Shown one piece after another: positions 15,234 to 23,327 of a stretch of 38,790 nt of DNA. Both the position numbers and the translations under genes were made by a program. The notes beneath the pieces were generated by a model. The model was not told the origin of the DNA and ran no database searches. It saw only the letters and a program-made list of their open reading frames with translations. Positions within the stretch are counted from its first letter, which is position 1; every line of letters starts with the position of its first letter. Source of the stretch: Clostridia bacterium (GTDB lineage Bacteria; Bacillota; Clostridia; Oscillospirales; CAG-272); assembly GCA_017398585.1 (NCBI GenBank), contig JAFQFS010000096.1, forward strand, positions 1 through 38,790, written 5' to 3'.

Positions 15234-16304
15234 ATGGATTTGTATTTTCTTGATGCGCAGTTTGAACCGGTCACCGGTGCGGTCGACGTGTGTTCGTCGG
15301 TCGTGTGGTCGGAACGGTATTTTGAAAACGGCTCATTTACCCTGCATTTTCCGAAGGAACTTCTGCCGTCCGTGTACGACGCCGTCTATGTCCGTACCGG
15401 AGTGGAAAACGGGCGGATCAAATGCGGACGGATCGCGTATGTGATCACGGACGATGAGGAGGAGAGCGGCGGATGTGAGATGGGCGGCAGCCTGCTCGAA
15501 TCCCTGCTGGATGACCGCATTCTTGCGGGAAAGGGCTGTTATACCGGTACGTTGACCGAAGCGGTCTGCGCGGCGGTTTCGGACAATCTCCGTGACTGCG
15601 GAGTTGTTCTCGGGGACAGCGTGTTCATTGACGACGCGGTCAGTCTGACGTACGAGTGGGACACGCTTTCGGAATGGCTGTACTCTGTTCTGCGTCCGTT
15701 CGGAGCGTCGTACCGGATTGAACTGGATCCCGACCGGAACGTGCCGGTGTTCCGCATCGTACGGGGACTTGACCGCAGTTCCGGCGTCGGCGATTCGCTG
15801 ACGGACCATTACAACACATGGCAGGCGGTGTTCTCCACATCCTTCGGGAACATTTCCTCCATCCGTTTTGAACGTGATACATCCGGACAGAAGAATGTTG
15901 TGTACGTCGAAGGTTCGGACGGCACGACGGTCACGGTGGACGGAAGCGGAGGCGGACCGAAACGTGAGATGTACAAGTTGGTGTCGGACGTAAAGCCTGC
16001 CGATTTTGCGGATACGGCTTCCTATACGGGCGCTCTGCAGATGCGCGGTGAGGAAATCCTCGCAAATTATACTGAAGTGTTCCACATTGCTGCCGAAACG
16101 GATGCTGGGGTTTCCCCGAAATACGGAGTGGACTACGCGCTCGGCGACATCTGCGACGTTGCGGATCATGCACTCGGACTAACGTTCGGTATGCGCCTGA
16201 CGGCGGTGGACGACGTGACAGAAAACGGTACGCGCACCCTGTACCCTTCGTTCGGTGAGGAACTCCGTCAGGTACGCCGTCTGATCGGCGGAAGACGGTA
16301 TTAG
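15234..16304 (+). CDS. Tail tip protein (ReqiPepy6 Gp37-like / Tal)
   Basis: 356 residues from the ATG with GGAGG 6 bases upstream. The N terminus has FEPVTGAVDVCSSVVWSERY and FENGSFTLHFP, then GRIAYVITDDEE and LLESLLDDRILAG, and the C-terminal NYTEVFHIAAETDAG and GVDYALGDICDVAD. This is the siphovirus ReqiPepy6 Gp37-like fold, similar to the N-terminal baseplate-hub domain of tail-associated lysins. No peptidase or lysozyme domain is attached, so it would close the tail tip but not digest the cell wall. It follows the Dit gene by 12 bases. Confidence 0.82.
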   Translation: MDLYFLDAQFEPVTGAVDVCSSVVWSERYFENGSFTLHFPKELLPSVYDAVYVRTGVENGRIKCGRIAYVITDDEEESGGCEMGGSLLESLLDDRILAGKGCYTGTLTEAVCAAVSDNLRDCGVVLGDSVFIDDAVSLTYEWDTLSEWLYSVLRPFGASYRIELDPDRNVPVFRIVRGLDRSSGVGDSLTDHYNTWQAVFSTSFGNISSIRFERDTSGQKNVVYVEGSDGTTVTVDGSGGGPKREMYKLVSDVKPADFADTASYTGALQMRGEEILANYTEVFHIAAETDAGVSPKYGVDYALGDICDVADHALGLTFGMRLTAVDDVTENGTRTLYPSFGEELRQVRRLIGGRRY

Positions 16305-16324
16305 ACGGGAGAATGACTGCCCGG

Positions 16325-16380
16325 AAAGGTTTTGGAAAGGGGTTCGGGGGAAACCTTTTCCTTAAAAAGGTTTCCCCCGG
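16325..16380 (+). repeat. Dispersed hairpin element, copy R3, directly before the first fibre gene
   Basis: AAAGGTTTTGGAAAGGGG leads into a hairpin (16345-16379) whose stem is CGGGGG plus AAACC/GGTTT. Both halves carry the CC variant, as in copies R1 and R4. The hairpin ends 27 bases before the fibre start codon. There is no U-tract on either strand. Confidence 0.75.
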
Positions 16381-16406
16381 AAAATTTCATTTTATAAGGA
16401 GAACTT

Positions 16407-17132
16407 ATGGCAGATATTATTCTTCCCGTGTTCGGCGGGATGTTTGATTCAACGACTGTTGTGGATACGGTGAACGGATTTCCGCGCGGGGACAAGGCGG
16501 TCGATTCCTCGTTTTTTGCGAAGATGATCTCCTCTTTTTATTCCGACGGTATTCTTGCGGCCGGTGACTACGCGCAGAACGGGTTCAAAGTTGTGCCTGC
16601 CGGCGGTCTGACCGTGACGGCGGCGCCCGGGATTGCATGGATCCGCGGATATATGGCGTGGATGCAGGAGGCGCAGAGTTTCGTTCTCAGCGCCGGCCAT
16701 TCGTATTCGGTTGTACTTCGTCTGAATACCGCTTCCGGGGAATTTACTCTGGTGGCGACAGAGACCACGTCCTCTGTTCCGGTCAGAACCGAACAGATCT
16801 GCGACCTTGTGTTAGCGGAGATCAGGATTCCGTCCGGTTCGGCGGAGTTGACGGAGAGCATGATCCGTGATACCCGCAGCAATTTGGAAAAATGCGGGTT
16901 CGTGACCTGTACCGTTGACGCGCTGCAGACGGTACCGTTTGCGGAGGACGCTGGTTCGGTTGGCGGCATACCCGGTAATGCGCTTGTACGCAGGGACGGC
17001 GGGACGATGAGCGGCAATCTTCGTGCCGCCCCGGAGATGACCGGGATTTCCGTCGTACGCAACATTGCCTACGGTACCGCACTTCCCGACGTAATGGAGG
17101 AAGGCGAGATTTTCATCCTCCTCTCGGAATAA
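16407..17132 (+). CDS. Tail fibre / upper baseplate protein
   Basis: 241 residues. The N-terminal part (RGDKAVDSSFFAKMISSFYS, then GILAAGDYAQNGFKV and GGLTVTAAPGIAWIRGYM) resembles the conserved N-terminal module of siphophage baseplate or receptor-binding proteins, which attach to Dit or Tal. The C-terminal segment SVGGIPGNALVRRDGGTMSG is a classical fibre-type repeat (DGGTMSG) found ahead of collar or receptor-binding tips. The protein ends shortly after, so the tip may be supplied by the next gene. The start has AAGGAG 6 bases upstream. Confidence 0.75.
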   Translation: MADIILPVFGGMFDSTTVVDTVNGFPRGDKAVDSSFFAKMISSFYSDGILAAGDYAQNGFKVVPAGGLTVTAAPGIAWIRGYMAWMQEAQSFVLSAGHSYSVVLRLNTASGEFTLVATETTSSVPVRTEQICDLVLAEIRIPSGSAELTESMIRDTRSNLEKCGFVTCTVDALQTVPFAEDAGSVGGIPGNALVRRDGGTMSGNLRAAPEMTGISVVRNIAYGTALPDVMEEGEIFILLSE

Positions 17133-17144
17133 CGGAGGTATGGC

Positions 17145-18233
17145 ATGGCGATTTTATTCCGTAATATATCCGATCTCACGATCGGCGGAATGACGGTACG
17201 TCTGACGGTTTATTCCGGTGCTTCGGGACGCATCCGTGTGGAGATTGCGCCGTACAACAGCGCAGTTACGACGGCATACACCGGTTCCCTGGATGTCACG
17301 GTCACGTACAACGGAGAGGCGAAAGCTCTCACAGCCAGTCCGTTCACCGGGGCCGTATCCGCGGTATTCGCAGAAGCGGATGGTGTAAAGAGCGTCACGC
17401 TTTCTTCCGCAGCTGCAATCGTCTGCAGAGGGGCATCGTCCTCTTCTCTTACCGTTTCGTGGAAGGGGGACGGCACCGTTGCGGCGCCGGAACTTGCGGT
17501 ATCCGATTATTCGGGTCTGCTGACCGGGCAATCTTCGCGCATCGAGTGGACGGTGGACGGGGTTCCGGAAGGATACCGTGCATATACCATCGGTATATGG
17601 TACCACTTTGCGCCGGCGACGAAGAGCAATCCCGCATATACACGGAGCTGTGTGATGGACGGAAAGACATCGCAGACTGCGTTTGAACATACCATCGCGG
17701 AACTTACGGATCAGAACGTTGTGTTCTACCGAATCGCAGTCGGACTATATCCGGAGGACACCGCGGAAACGGCGGGACGCGACGACTATGTCCTATATCT
17801 GGAGATGGACAGTCCGGCGTATGTCTGTTCCGGCAGCAGCGTCTATACGATCGCACCGGTCAATCTTCGTTACAGCGGCGTACGGAAGAACCGGACAGTC
17901 ACCCTCACCTGGGATACACTTTCCGTCGCGACGGCAACGGAAGGTTTCCAGATCGAATGCAGATACGATAATGCTGCGTGGGAATTGCTGTACTGGGGAA
18001 CCCTGAGCTCCAATTCCTATTATCACACGATCACCGGTGATCCGGAGACGGTGACGTTCCGGATCCGTTCGTACTCAAACCGCAGCAAGCACGAATTGTC
18101 CGCTTATCTGTACGGTCCGCAGGTGGAGGTCGGGCGATCCAATGTTTATGTCGGCCATGGCGGAACCGTTGTTCCGGCGGCGGAGGTATACATTGGTTCC
18201 GTAAGAACCGATGCGGTCCTGAACGTCGGATGA
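17145..18233 (+). CDS. Tail fibre tip / adhesin with Ig or Fn3-like domains
   Basis: 362 residues, nearly all beta-type sequence. An N-terminal domain (RLTVYSGASGRIRVEI) resembles a baseplate-binding strand domain. A second, Ig- or fibronectin III-like domain at about 240-320 has NLRYSGVRKNRTVTLTWD and GFQIECRYDN. The C-terminal stretch SNVYVGHGGTVVPAAEVYIG looks like a tip repeat. It is the last gene of the operon and the best candidate for receptor binding. GGAGG lies 6 bases before its ATG. No enzymatic motif is visible. Confidence 0.68.
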   Translation: MAILFRNISDLTIGGMTVRLTVYSGASGRIRVEIAPYNSAVTTAYTGSLDVTVTYNGEAKALTASPFTGAVSAVFAEADGVKSVTLSSAAAIVCRGASSSSLTVSWKGDGTVAAPELAVSDYSGLLTGQSSRIEWTVDGVPEGYRAYTIGIWYHFAPATKSNPAYTRSCVMDGKTSQTAFEHTIAELTDQNVVFYRIAVGLYPEDTAETAGRDDYVLYLEMDSPAYVCSGSSVYTIAPVNLRYSGVRKNRTVTLTWDTLSVATATEGFQIECRYDNAAWELLYWGTLSSNSYYHTITGDPETVTFRIRSYSNRSKHELSAYLYGPQVEVGRSNVYVGHGGTVVPAAEVYIGSVRTDAVLNVG

Positions 18234-18252
18234 TGGAAATTCCCCCGGATCG

Positions 18253-18290
18253 GGAAATAAAAAAAGCGTGTACTGTTTTTGCGGTACACG
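18253..18290 (-). terminator. Intrinsic terminator of the TRAP transporter operon
   Basis: On the minus strand CGTGTAC (18284-18290) pairs with GTACACG (18267-18273), followed by CTTTTTTTATTT. It lies beyond the plus-strand terminator, so the two convergent operons end in interlocked signals. Confidence 0.75.
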
Positions 18291-18320
18291 GCATATACTG
18301 ATAACACAGAGAAAGAACGG

Positions 18321-18380
18321 CGTAAGCACCGGCCGGCATCGTGAGAGATGCCGGATCCGGTGCTTACGTTTTTGTTTATT
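18321..18380 (+). terminator. Intrinsic terminator of the phage-derived operon
   Basis: A 12-bp perfect stem (18321-18332 with 18357-18368) encloses a second stem (18335-18340 with 18347-18352). TTTTTGTTTATTT follows. It closes the operon 88 bases after the last gene and overlaps no host gene. Confidence 0.85.
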
Positions 18381-18397
18381 TACAGGGAAAGAGAATG

Positions 18398-20395
18398 TTA
18401 TGCGGATTTTTTCGCGGAGTTCTTTCTCGGTTTGCGCACGAGCTGGAGAACAATGCCGACAACCAGCAGGGCGATACCGATGCCGTCGGTGATCAGGCTC
18501 GGGATGACGAGCAGGAGACCCGCTGCGATGAAGATCAGACGTTCCCAGATCTTTGCGTCAAGAAAGAGATAACCTTCCAGACCGGCGGAGATGCCGACCA
18601 TACCGATCACGGAAGTGATAACGATGCGGACAACTTCAAGGGCATCCGTATCGATCCAGAGGATTTCCGGGCTGGTAGCGAAGACGTACGGGATGATGAA
18701 CGCTGCAATGGCGAGCTTGGTCGCCTGAACACCGGTTTTGATCGGGTTCGAATGGGCAATCGCGGAACCTGCGAAGGCTGCGAGGGCAACCGGAGGTGTG
18801 ATATCCGCAACGATACCGAAGAAGAAGACGAACATATGCGCTGCGAGAACGGGAACACCCATTTCCACAACGATCGGTGCAGTGATCGTTGCCATGAGGA
18901 TGTAGTTTGCTGTGGTGGGAACCCCCATACCGCAGACGATGCACGCGATCATGGTCAGGAACAGTGCAAGGAAGACGTTCTGACGTGCGATCGGAACGAT
19001 GACGTTGAACAGAGTGGTCGCAAGGCCGGTGTAGCTGATAACACCGATGACGATACCCGCCATACCGCAGGCTACGGTAACGCCGATGGCGTTTCTTGCG
19101 CCGGTTTCGATGGTCTCAACGAGCTTGATAGGAGTGAAGCGGGTTTCCTTGTCGAAGAAGCTGACCACGATGGAGACGAGGATCGCGATGGACGCGGAGA
19201 GGGAGGCAGTCTTACCGGCGGACATGAGGCCGACGAGAGTAATGATCGGGAGAAGGAGATAACCCTTGCGGACGATCAGCTTGAAGAAGTTCGGGATGCT
19301 TTCCTTCGGAAGACCCTTCAGACCGATGCGCTTTGCCTCAAAGTGAACCATGAGGAAGATACCGGCAAAGTAGAGGACTGCCGGAAGAATCGCGGCGGTC
19401 GCGATGGTGGCGTAGGTGTAGCCGGTCATTTCGGCCATGAGGAACGCCGCGGCACCCATGATGGGGGGCATGATCTGACCGCCCGTGGATGCAGCCGCTT
19501 CAACCGCCGCCGCAAATTCGGGACGGTAGCCCGCCTTTTTCATGACGGGGATGGTAACGGAACCGGAACCGACCGTGTTTGCGACGGAGGAGCCGGAATA
19601 CATGCCTTCAAGTGCGCTGGAGATAACGGCAACTTTCGCCGGACCGCCGGCGGAGAAGCCCGCAATGGAGTTGGCGAGGTCGATGAAGAAGGTACCGATA
19701 CCGGACTTTTCAAGGAACGCGCCGAACAGGATGAACAGCACGATGAAGCCGACGCAGACGCTGATCGGCGAACCCATGATGGAAACGTTCGAGTAGAACA
19801 GCTGGTACACGATCGTACGGATGGTCTTGAGAAGGTCAAAGCCGCGTTCAACCGTACAGTGATAGAATATGTAGACGATGAAGCAGCCCGCAACGACCAT
19901 GATCGGTACGCCGGTGACGCGGCGGCAGAGCTCGAACAGCATGACAATGCCGACGAGGGCGATGATCATGTCGAGATTGGTAATCTTGGTCGCCTTTTCA
20001 ATGAACACGTTGACGTTCAGAGCGAAGTACAGGTAGGGGATGAACGCGATGACGGCGCAGAGAGCGTCCTGCCAGCGGATGTGCTTGAGGTGGACTTCCT
20101 GCTTCTTGGAGACCGGATAGAGAAGATAACCGGCGAGCAGGATGATGCCGAGGAAGAGGCTCTTGCGCGCACGTTCCTCGATATAGCCGTAGATGCAGTA
20201 GAAGATGAAGCCGATGAGGGCAATGAGGATGCCGCGGAGGATCCACTTGGAAACGGTGCCGCTGTAGCTGCGGATGTTGGACTCTTTGTCAAGATCCGCC
20301 AGCAGGGCGTCCGCGTCGAAGGCATCGTCTTCGGCGAGAAGATCCGCCATGGAGTGCATCTCGGTATCTTTGGGGTCAGTGATTTTCTTGGACAT
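18398..20395 (-). CDS. TRAP transporter fused permease (4TM/12TM, DctQM type)
   Basis: 665 residues, the length of the fused small and large membrane subunits used by TAXI-type TRAP transporters. It has many hydrophobic segments from about residue 48 onward. The large-subunit signatures include GSGSVTIPVMKKAGYRPEFA and AAVEAAASTGGQIMPPIMGA near the middle. It uses an ion gradient, not ATP, to import an organic acid, probably a dicarboxylate or amino acid-like ligand delivered by the TAXI protein. AGGAG precedes the ATG. The DUF1850 gene starts the pair 36 bases upstream; the terminator at 18253-18290 ends the operon. Confidence 0.93.
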   Translation of the reverse strand: MSKKITDPKDTEMHSMADLLAEDDAFDADALLADLDKESNIRSYSGTVSKWILRGILIALIGFIFYCIYGYIEERARKSLFLGIILLAGYLLYPVSKKQEVHLKHIRWQDALCAVIAFIPYLYFALNVNVFIEKATKITNLDMIIALVGIVMLFELCRRVTGVPIMVVAGCFIVYIFYHCTVERGFDLLKTIRTIVYQLFYSNVSIMGSPISVCVGFIVLFILFGAFLEKSGIGTFFIDLANSIAGFSAGGPAKVAVISSALEGMYSGSSVANTVGSGSVTIPVMKKAGYRPEFAAAVEAAASTGGQIMPPIMGAAAFLMAEMTGYTYATIATAAILPAVLYFAGIFLMVHFEAKRIGLKGLPKESIPNFFKLIVRKGYLLLPIITLVGLMSAGKTASLSASIAILVSIVVSFFDKETRFTPIKLVETIETGARNAIGVTVACGMAGIVIGVISYTGLATTLFNVIVPIARQNVFLALFLTMIACIVCGMGVPTTANYILMATITAPIVVEMGVPVLAAHMFVFFFGIVADITPPVALAAFAGSAIAHSNPIKTGVQATKLAIAAFIIPYVFATSPEILWIDTDALEVVRIVITSVIGMVGISAGLEGYLFLDAKIWERLIFIAAGLLLVIPSLITDGIGIALLVVGIVLQLVRKPRKNSAKKSA

Positions 20396-20431
20396 AGGTA
20401 GCTCCTGTGGGGTGGGATGGAGAAACAGCAG

Positions 20432-20938
20432 TCAGTTCTGCTGGTAAATTTCGATTTTCGTGTTTCTGCCGCAGAGTTCGCGGAGATTGATGCGTTCACC
20501 GTGGATGGTCAGATAATGGTCGTAGACTGTTCCGACGATGTAGTTCAGGCTGTCGTAGGTGTACGTGATCCCCGTGACGACGATCGCGCCGTCGTCGGCG
20601 TAGGAGAATTTCCACGTCGGCTGATCCGCTTCCGTCGGCATGCCCGCGCCGAAGGTGTAGTACCGTGCTTCGACCACTCGGATGATCCCGTCCGCCGCCT
20701 CGAACACGTCGATGACGGGGGATTTGTTCACCGAATGGGTGAAGTCGACTTCGAACCGCGTGCCGTCCGGGCAGTCATAGCGGGCGTACACTTCGCCGGT
20801 CTCCGCGTTGCGCACGACGAGAGTATCGCGGTGCGTGAGATGGATGGTGAGAAGGAGTCCGGCAGAAACAAACAGGGCCGCAGTGACAATCGCTGCGGCC
20901 GCTGCCTTTTTACCGGAGAAAAATGTTCGGATGTTCAA
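20432..20938 (-). CDS. DUF1850 protein, TRAP-associated
   Basis: 168 residues with one membrane segment near the N terminus (AAAAIVTAALFVSAGLLLTI) and an extracytoplasmic domain with DFTHSVNKSPVIDVFEA and EARYYTFGAGMPTE, typical of DUF1850. These proteins are found between TAXI-type binding proteins and fused TRAP permeases, role unknown. The only plausible start is TTG at 20938, 2 bases after the stop of the binding-protein gene, with no good ribosome binding site, so coupled translation is likely. The next Met is far inside the domain. Confidence 0.85.
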   Translation of the reverse strand: MNIRTFFSGKKAAAAAIVTAALFVSAGLLLTIHLTHRDTLVVRNAETGEVYARYDCPDGTRFEVDFTHSVNKSPVIDVFEAADGIIRVVEARYYTFGAGMPTEADQPTWKFSYADDGAIVVTGITYTYDSLNYIVGTVYDHYLTIHGERINLRELCGRNTKIEIYQQN

Positions 20939-20940
20939 AC

Positions 20941-21891
20941 TTAGCTGAGCTTGCCGATTTCCTTGAAGTACTTTTCAGCACCCGGATGGAAGGGAACGGA
21001 GATACCCTGAACACCGTTGTCAGCGGAGAGTTCTGCGCCCTTTGCGTGGGTAGCCTTGATTGCTTCAACGTTTTCGAAGATACCCTTGGTTACGTTGTAA
21101 ACGGTGTCTTCGGAGAGAGTGTCAGCAGCGATAAGGGTAGCCTTGACAGCAACGGTGGTTGCGTCTTCGGTCTGCTTGTCATAGGTGCCTGCAGTGAGGG
21201 TGTACTCGGTGTAGTAACCGTAGTTGTCCTTGAGGTACTGCATTTCGGTTTCGCCGATGGAGAGGATGACGAAATCGTTGGAGGTTGCGAGGTCGGTGAT
21301 GCAGGTGGTCGGAGCGCCTGCGGTTACGAAGAACGCGTCAAGCTGGCCGTCCTTGAACTTGTCAGCGGAGTCGGTGAAGCCGAGAGACTGCTTGTTGATG
21401 TCGTCGAAGGTCATGCCGTATGCTTCGAAGATCTGAGCAGCGTTGAATTCGGTACCGGAACCTGCGTCGCCTACGGAAACGGTCTTGCCCTTGAGGTCAG
21501 CAACGCTGGTGATGCCGGGCTTTGCAACGATCTGGATTACTTCTGCGTAAAGGGTTGCAACTGCGGAGAAGCCGGAGATTGCGCCTTCTTCTGCGAAGGT
21601 GTTGGTGCCGTTGAACGCGTAGTCCATAACGTCGTTCTGAACGATTGCCATGGAAACGTCGCCGTCAGCAACGAGCTGGATGTTTGCCTTGGAAGCGCCG
21701 GTGGACTGAACACCGAATTCCTGGCCGATCTTGTCCTTCATAACCTGACCGAGGGCGATACCGAAGGAATAGTAGGTACCGGTTTCACTGCCGGTAGCGA
21801 GGAAGATCTTTTCGCTTCCGCCGCCGCAGGAGGTGAGAACCATAGCAGCCATCATAACGACTGCGAGGAGCATAGAGAGAGTCTTTTTCAT
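20941..21891 (-). CDS. TAXI-family TRAP transporter solute-binding lipoprotein
   Basis: 316 residues from the ATG at 21891. It starts with a lipoprotein signal ending LTSC (Cys22). LATGSETGTYYSFGIALGQV is the hallmark TAXI N-terminal motif. Later segments (DLKGKTVSVGDAGSGTEFNA; DGQLDAFFVTAGAPT) are also typical. It captures the substrate outside the membrane for the fused permease encoded two genes on. It is first in its operon and has AGGGA before the start. The frame is open 25 codons upstream, but those residues do not look like a signal peptide. Confidence 0.94.
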   Translation of the reverse strand: MKKTLSMLLAVVMMAAMVLTSCGGGSEKIFLATGSETGTYYSFGIALGQVMKDKIGQEFGVQSTGASKANIQLVADGDVSMAIVQNDVMDYAFNGTNTFAEEGAISGFSAVATLYAEVIQIVAKPGITSVADLKGKTVSVGDAGSGTEFNAAQIFEAYGMTFDDINKQSLGFTDSADKFKDGQLDAFFVTAGAPTTCITDLATSNDFVILSIGETEMQYLKDNYGYYTEYTLTAGTYDKQTEDATTVAVKATLIAADTLSEDTVYNVTKGIFENVEAIKATHAKGAELSADNGVQGISVPFHPGAEKYFKEIGKLS

Positions 21892-21980
21892 AACATTCCC
21901 TGCTTTCGAATTAGTGATAGATTTTGAAATTTTTCCGGCGGAGGTTTCAAAAAACTGCCCCGCCAATCAAAATTAGTATT

Positions 21981-22009
21981 ATTTTACACCCATATTCTGA
22001 ATAAGTCAA
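21981..22009 (-). promoter_or_regulatory. Promoter of the TRAP operon
   Basis: Minus strand TTGACT (22004-22009), 17-base spacer, TAAAAT (21981-21986). The leader of about 85 bases carries a G/C-rich imperfect hairpin at about 21936-21964. Confidence 0.75.
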
Positions 22010-22041
22010 GCCCTTTTTATTCATTTTGGCAGTTTGCCCAT

Positions 22042-22074
22042 AAAAAATACCCCGCATGTCAATTTCTGCGGGGT
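22042..22074 (-). terminator. Intrinsic terminator after the glycosyltransferase gene
   Basis: ACCCCGCA (22049-22056) pairs with TGCGGGGT (22067-22074); on the minus strand an ATTTTTTA run follows. It ends the valS-murJ-glycosyltransferase transcription unit. Confidence 0.85.
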
Positions 22075-22104
22075 GTTGAAAATCAGAATGACCCGAAGAG
22101 GAAC

Positions 22105-23226
22105 TTATTTCCATCTGGCGACGGATTTCCGGTACAGTTCCTCGAGCTGCCGCGTCATGGCGGAGGCGGTGAATTTCTTCTCGTACATCTCACGGGCACC
22201 CGCGGAAAGTTTCTTCCGGAAGGCGGGATCGTCCATGATCTTCCGGATCGCCGCTGCCATGGCGGTGCTGTCCTTTTCGGGGACGAGCAGACCGTTTACG
22301 CCTTCGGTGATCATGTAGGGATTGCCGCCGTAGGTGGTCGCGACCGCGGGGACATACAGGCTCATGCCCTCCGACAGCGCGAGGCAGGATGTTTCCGTTC
22401 CCCACGAACAGTTGAGGTTCAGATCCATGATGTTGTAGTACGGCGCGACGTCATCGACGAAGCCGGTGAAATGGACATGATCCGCGATCCCGAGGGACTT
22501 TGCCTGTTCCTTCAGCTCCGCGTCACACGAACCGCCGCCGATGACGAGCAGAACGGTGTCGGGGTGAGCTGCCAGAACAGTTTTCATGGTGTCGAGGAGG
22601 TACGAATGTCCCTTGTACGGTTCAAGCCGCGCGGAGATTCCGCAGACGAACGTACCGTCCGCGATGTTCAGCGAACGACGGAGTTCCGCCCGTTCCTCGT
22701 CGGAAGTACGGCGCATTTCGTCGACGCCGTTGATAATGACGGTGATTTTCTTGGGATCCACGCCCGTGTCGGTCATGTTGTCGGCGGCGGCCTGTGCCAC
22801 GGCGACGATGTCCGTCGCGAGGGTGTTGTTGACGAATCCATTGATCTGCTTCCCAGGGAAGGTTGTCAGCTTCTTCGACGGCGGGAACGCGCTGTGGCGG
22901 GTATAGAAGCGGGACTTTACACCGCAGAGGTACGCCGCCATCTTGCCGTAGAACGCCGAGTGCGTGTGAACGATGTCCGGCTTCCATTCGCGGATGATCC
23001 GCTGGACCTCGCGCATGGCCTTGAAGTCCATGCTTTTGTCGCGTCCGTTTTTGATCTCGATGACGGGATAACCGGCTTCTTCGACGCATGGTTTCAGATC
23101 GGAGTTTTCCGGCAGTACGACGGCGGTTTCGAACTCCGTACGGTCGAAATTGCGCAGATAGTTCACGAGAAGACGTCCCGCGCCGCCGATGTTGGAGTCG
23201 GTCAGAATATTCAGCACACGAATCAT
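22105..23226 (-). CDS. Glycosyltransferase, GT4 family
   Basis: 373 residues from the ATG at 23226 with AAGGAG upstream; the frame continues upstream into the murJ region but that part lacks a site. The N-terminal Rossmann half has TDSNIGGAGRLLVNYLRNF. The C-terminal half has VCGISARLEPYKGHSYLLDT and an EGMSLYVPAVATTYGGNPY segment, where a Ser/Glu region substitutes for the usual E-x7-E catalytic pair (Glu near SEGM; a second Glu in TEGVNG). It should transfer a sugar from a nucleotide donor to a cell-surface polymer or lipid. It follows murJ, which fits envelope synthesis. Acceptor unknown. Confidence 0.88.
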   Translation of the reverse strand: MIRVLNILTDSNIGGAGRLLVNYLRNFDRTEFETAVVLPENSDLKPCVEEAGYPVIEIKNGRDKSMDFKAMREVQRIIREWKPDIVHTHSAFYGKMAAYLCGVKSRFYTRHSAFPPSKKLTTFPGKQINGFVNNTLATDIVAVAQAAADNMTDTGVDPKKITVIINGVDEMRRTSDEERAELRRSLNIADGTFVCGISARLEPYKGHSYLLDTMKTVLAAHPDTVLLVIGGGSCDAELKEQAKSLGIADHVHFTGFVDDVAPYYNIMDLNLNCSWGTETSCLALSEGMSLYVPAVATTYGGNPYMITEGVNGLLVPEKDSTAMAAAIRKIMDDPAFRKKLSAGAREMYEKKFTASAMTRQLEELYRKSVARWK

Positions 23227-23255
23227 GGTGTTCTCCTTGTATGGATGGGATTTCT

Positions 23256-23312
23256 CGGGGAAAACCCTTTTGAGGAAAGGGTTTTCCCCGAACCCCTTTC
23301 CGAAACCTTTTT
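23256..23312 (+). repeat. Dispersed hairpin element, copy R4
   Basis: A perfect 15-bp stem (23256-23270 with 23276-23290) with a 5-base loop. The stem core is AAAACCC/GGGTTTT and the tail continues AACCCCTTTCCGAAACCTTT to 23310. The hairpin side faces the glycosyltransferase start, 29 bases away. No U-tract is present. Confidence 0.8.
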
Positions 23313-23327
23313 TAACGGGAAAAGATA

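Larger units (their letters stand above)
5717..18380 (+). mobile_element. Phage-derived head-tail operon, GTA-like (17 genes, no integrase or lysis genes)
   Basis: From its promoter (5717-5745) to its terminator (18321-18380), every gene is on the plus strand, tightly packed, and structural. The order matches A118/Gp15-type siphophages: terminases, portal, scaffold, coat, four neck proteins, tail tube, chaperones, tape measure, distal tail, tail tip, fibres. Missing are integrase, excisionase, repressor, replication genes, holin and endolysin. The flanks are ordinary host genes (pyk; TRAP transporter), so it is not cut by the window edge. No direct att repeat was recognised. Two copies of the host-wide hairpin element lie inside. 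Best readings: domesticated particle such as a gene transfer agent, or a heavily reduced prophage remnant whose structural genes are all still open. Confidence 0.75.

Noticed and set aside
5560-18400. Attachment-site direct repeats flanking the phage-derived operon
   Set aside because: The stretches 5531-5710 and 18234-18400 were compared by eye; no shared run beyond short A/T tracts was found. A computed search for repeats of 12 bases or more would settle it.
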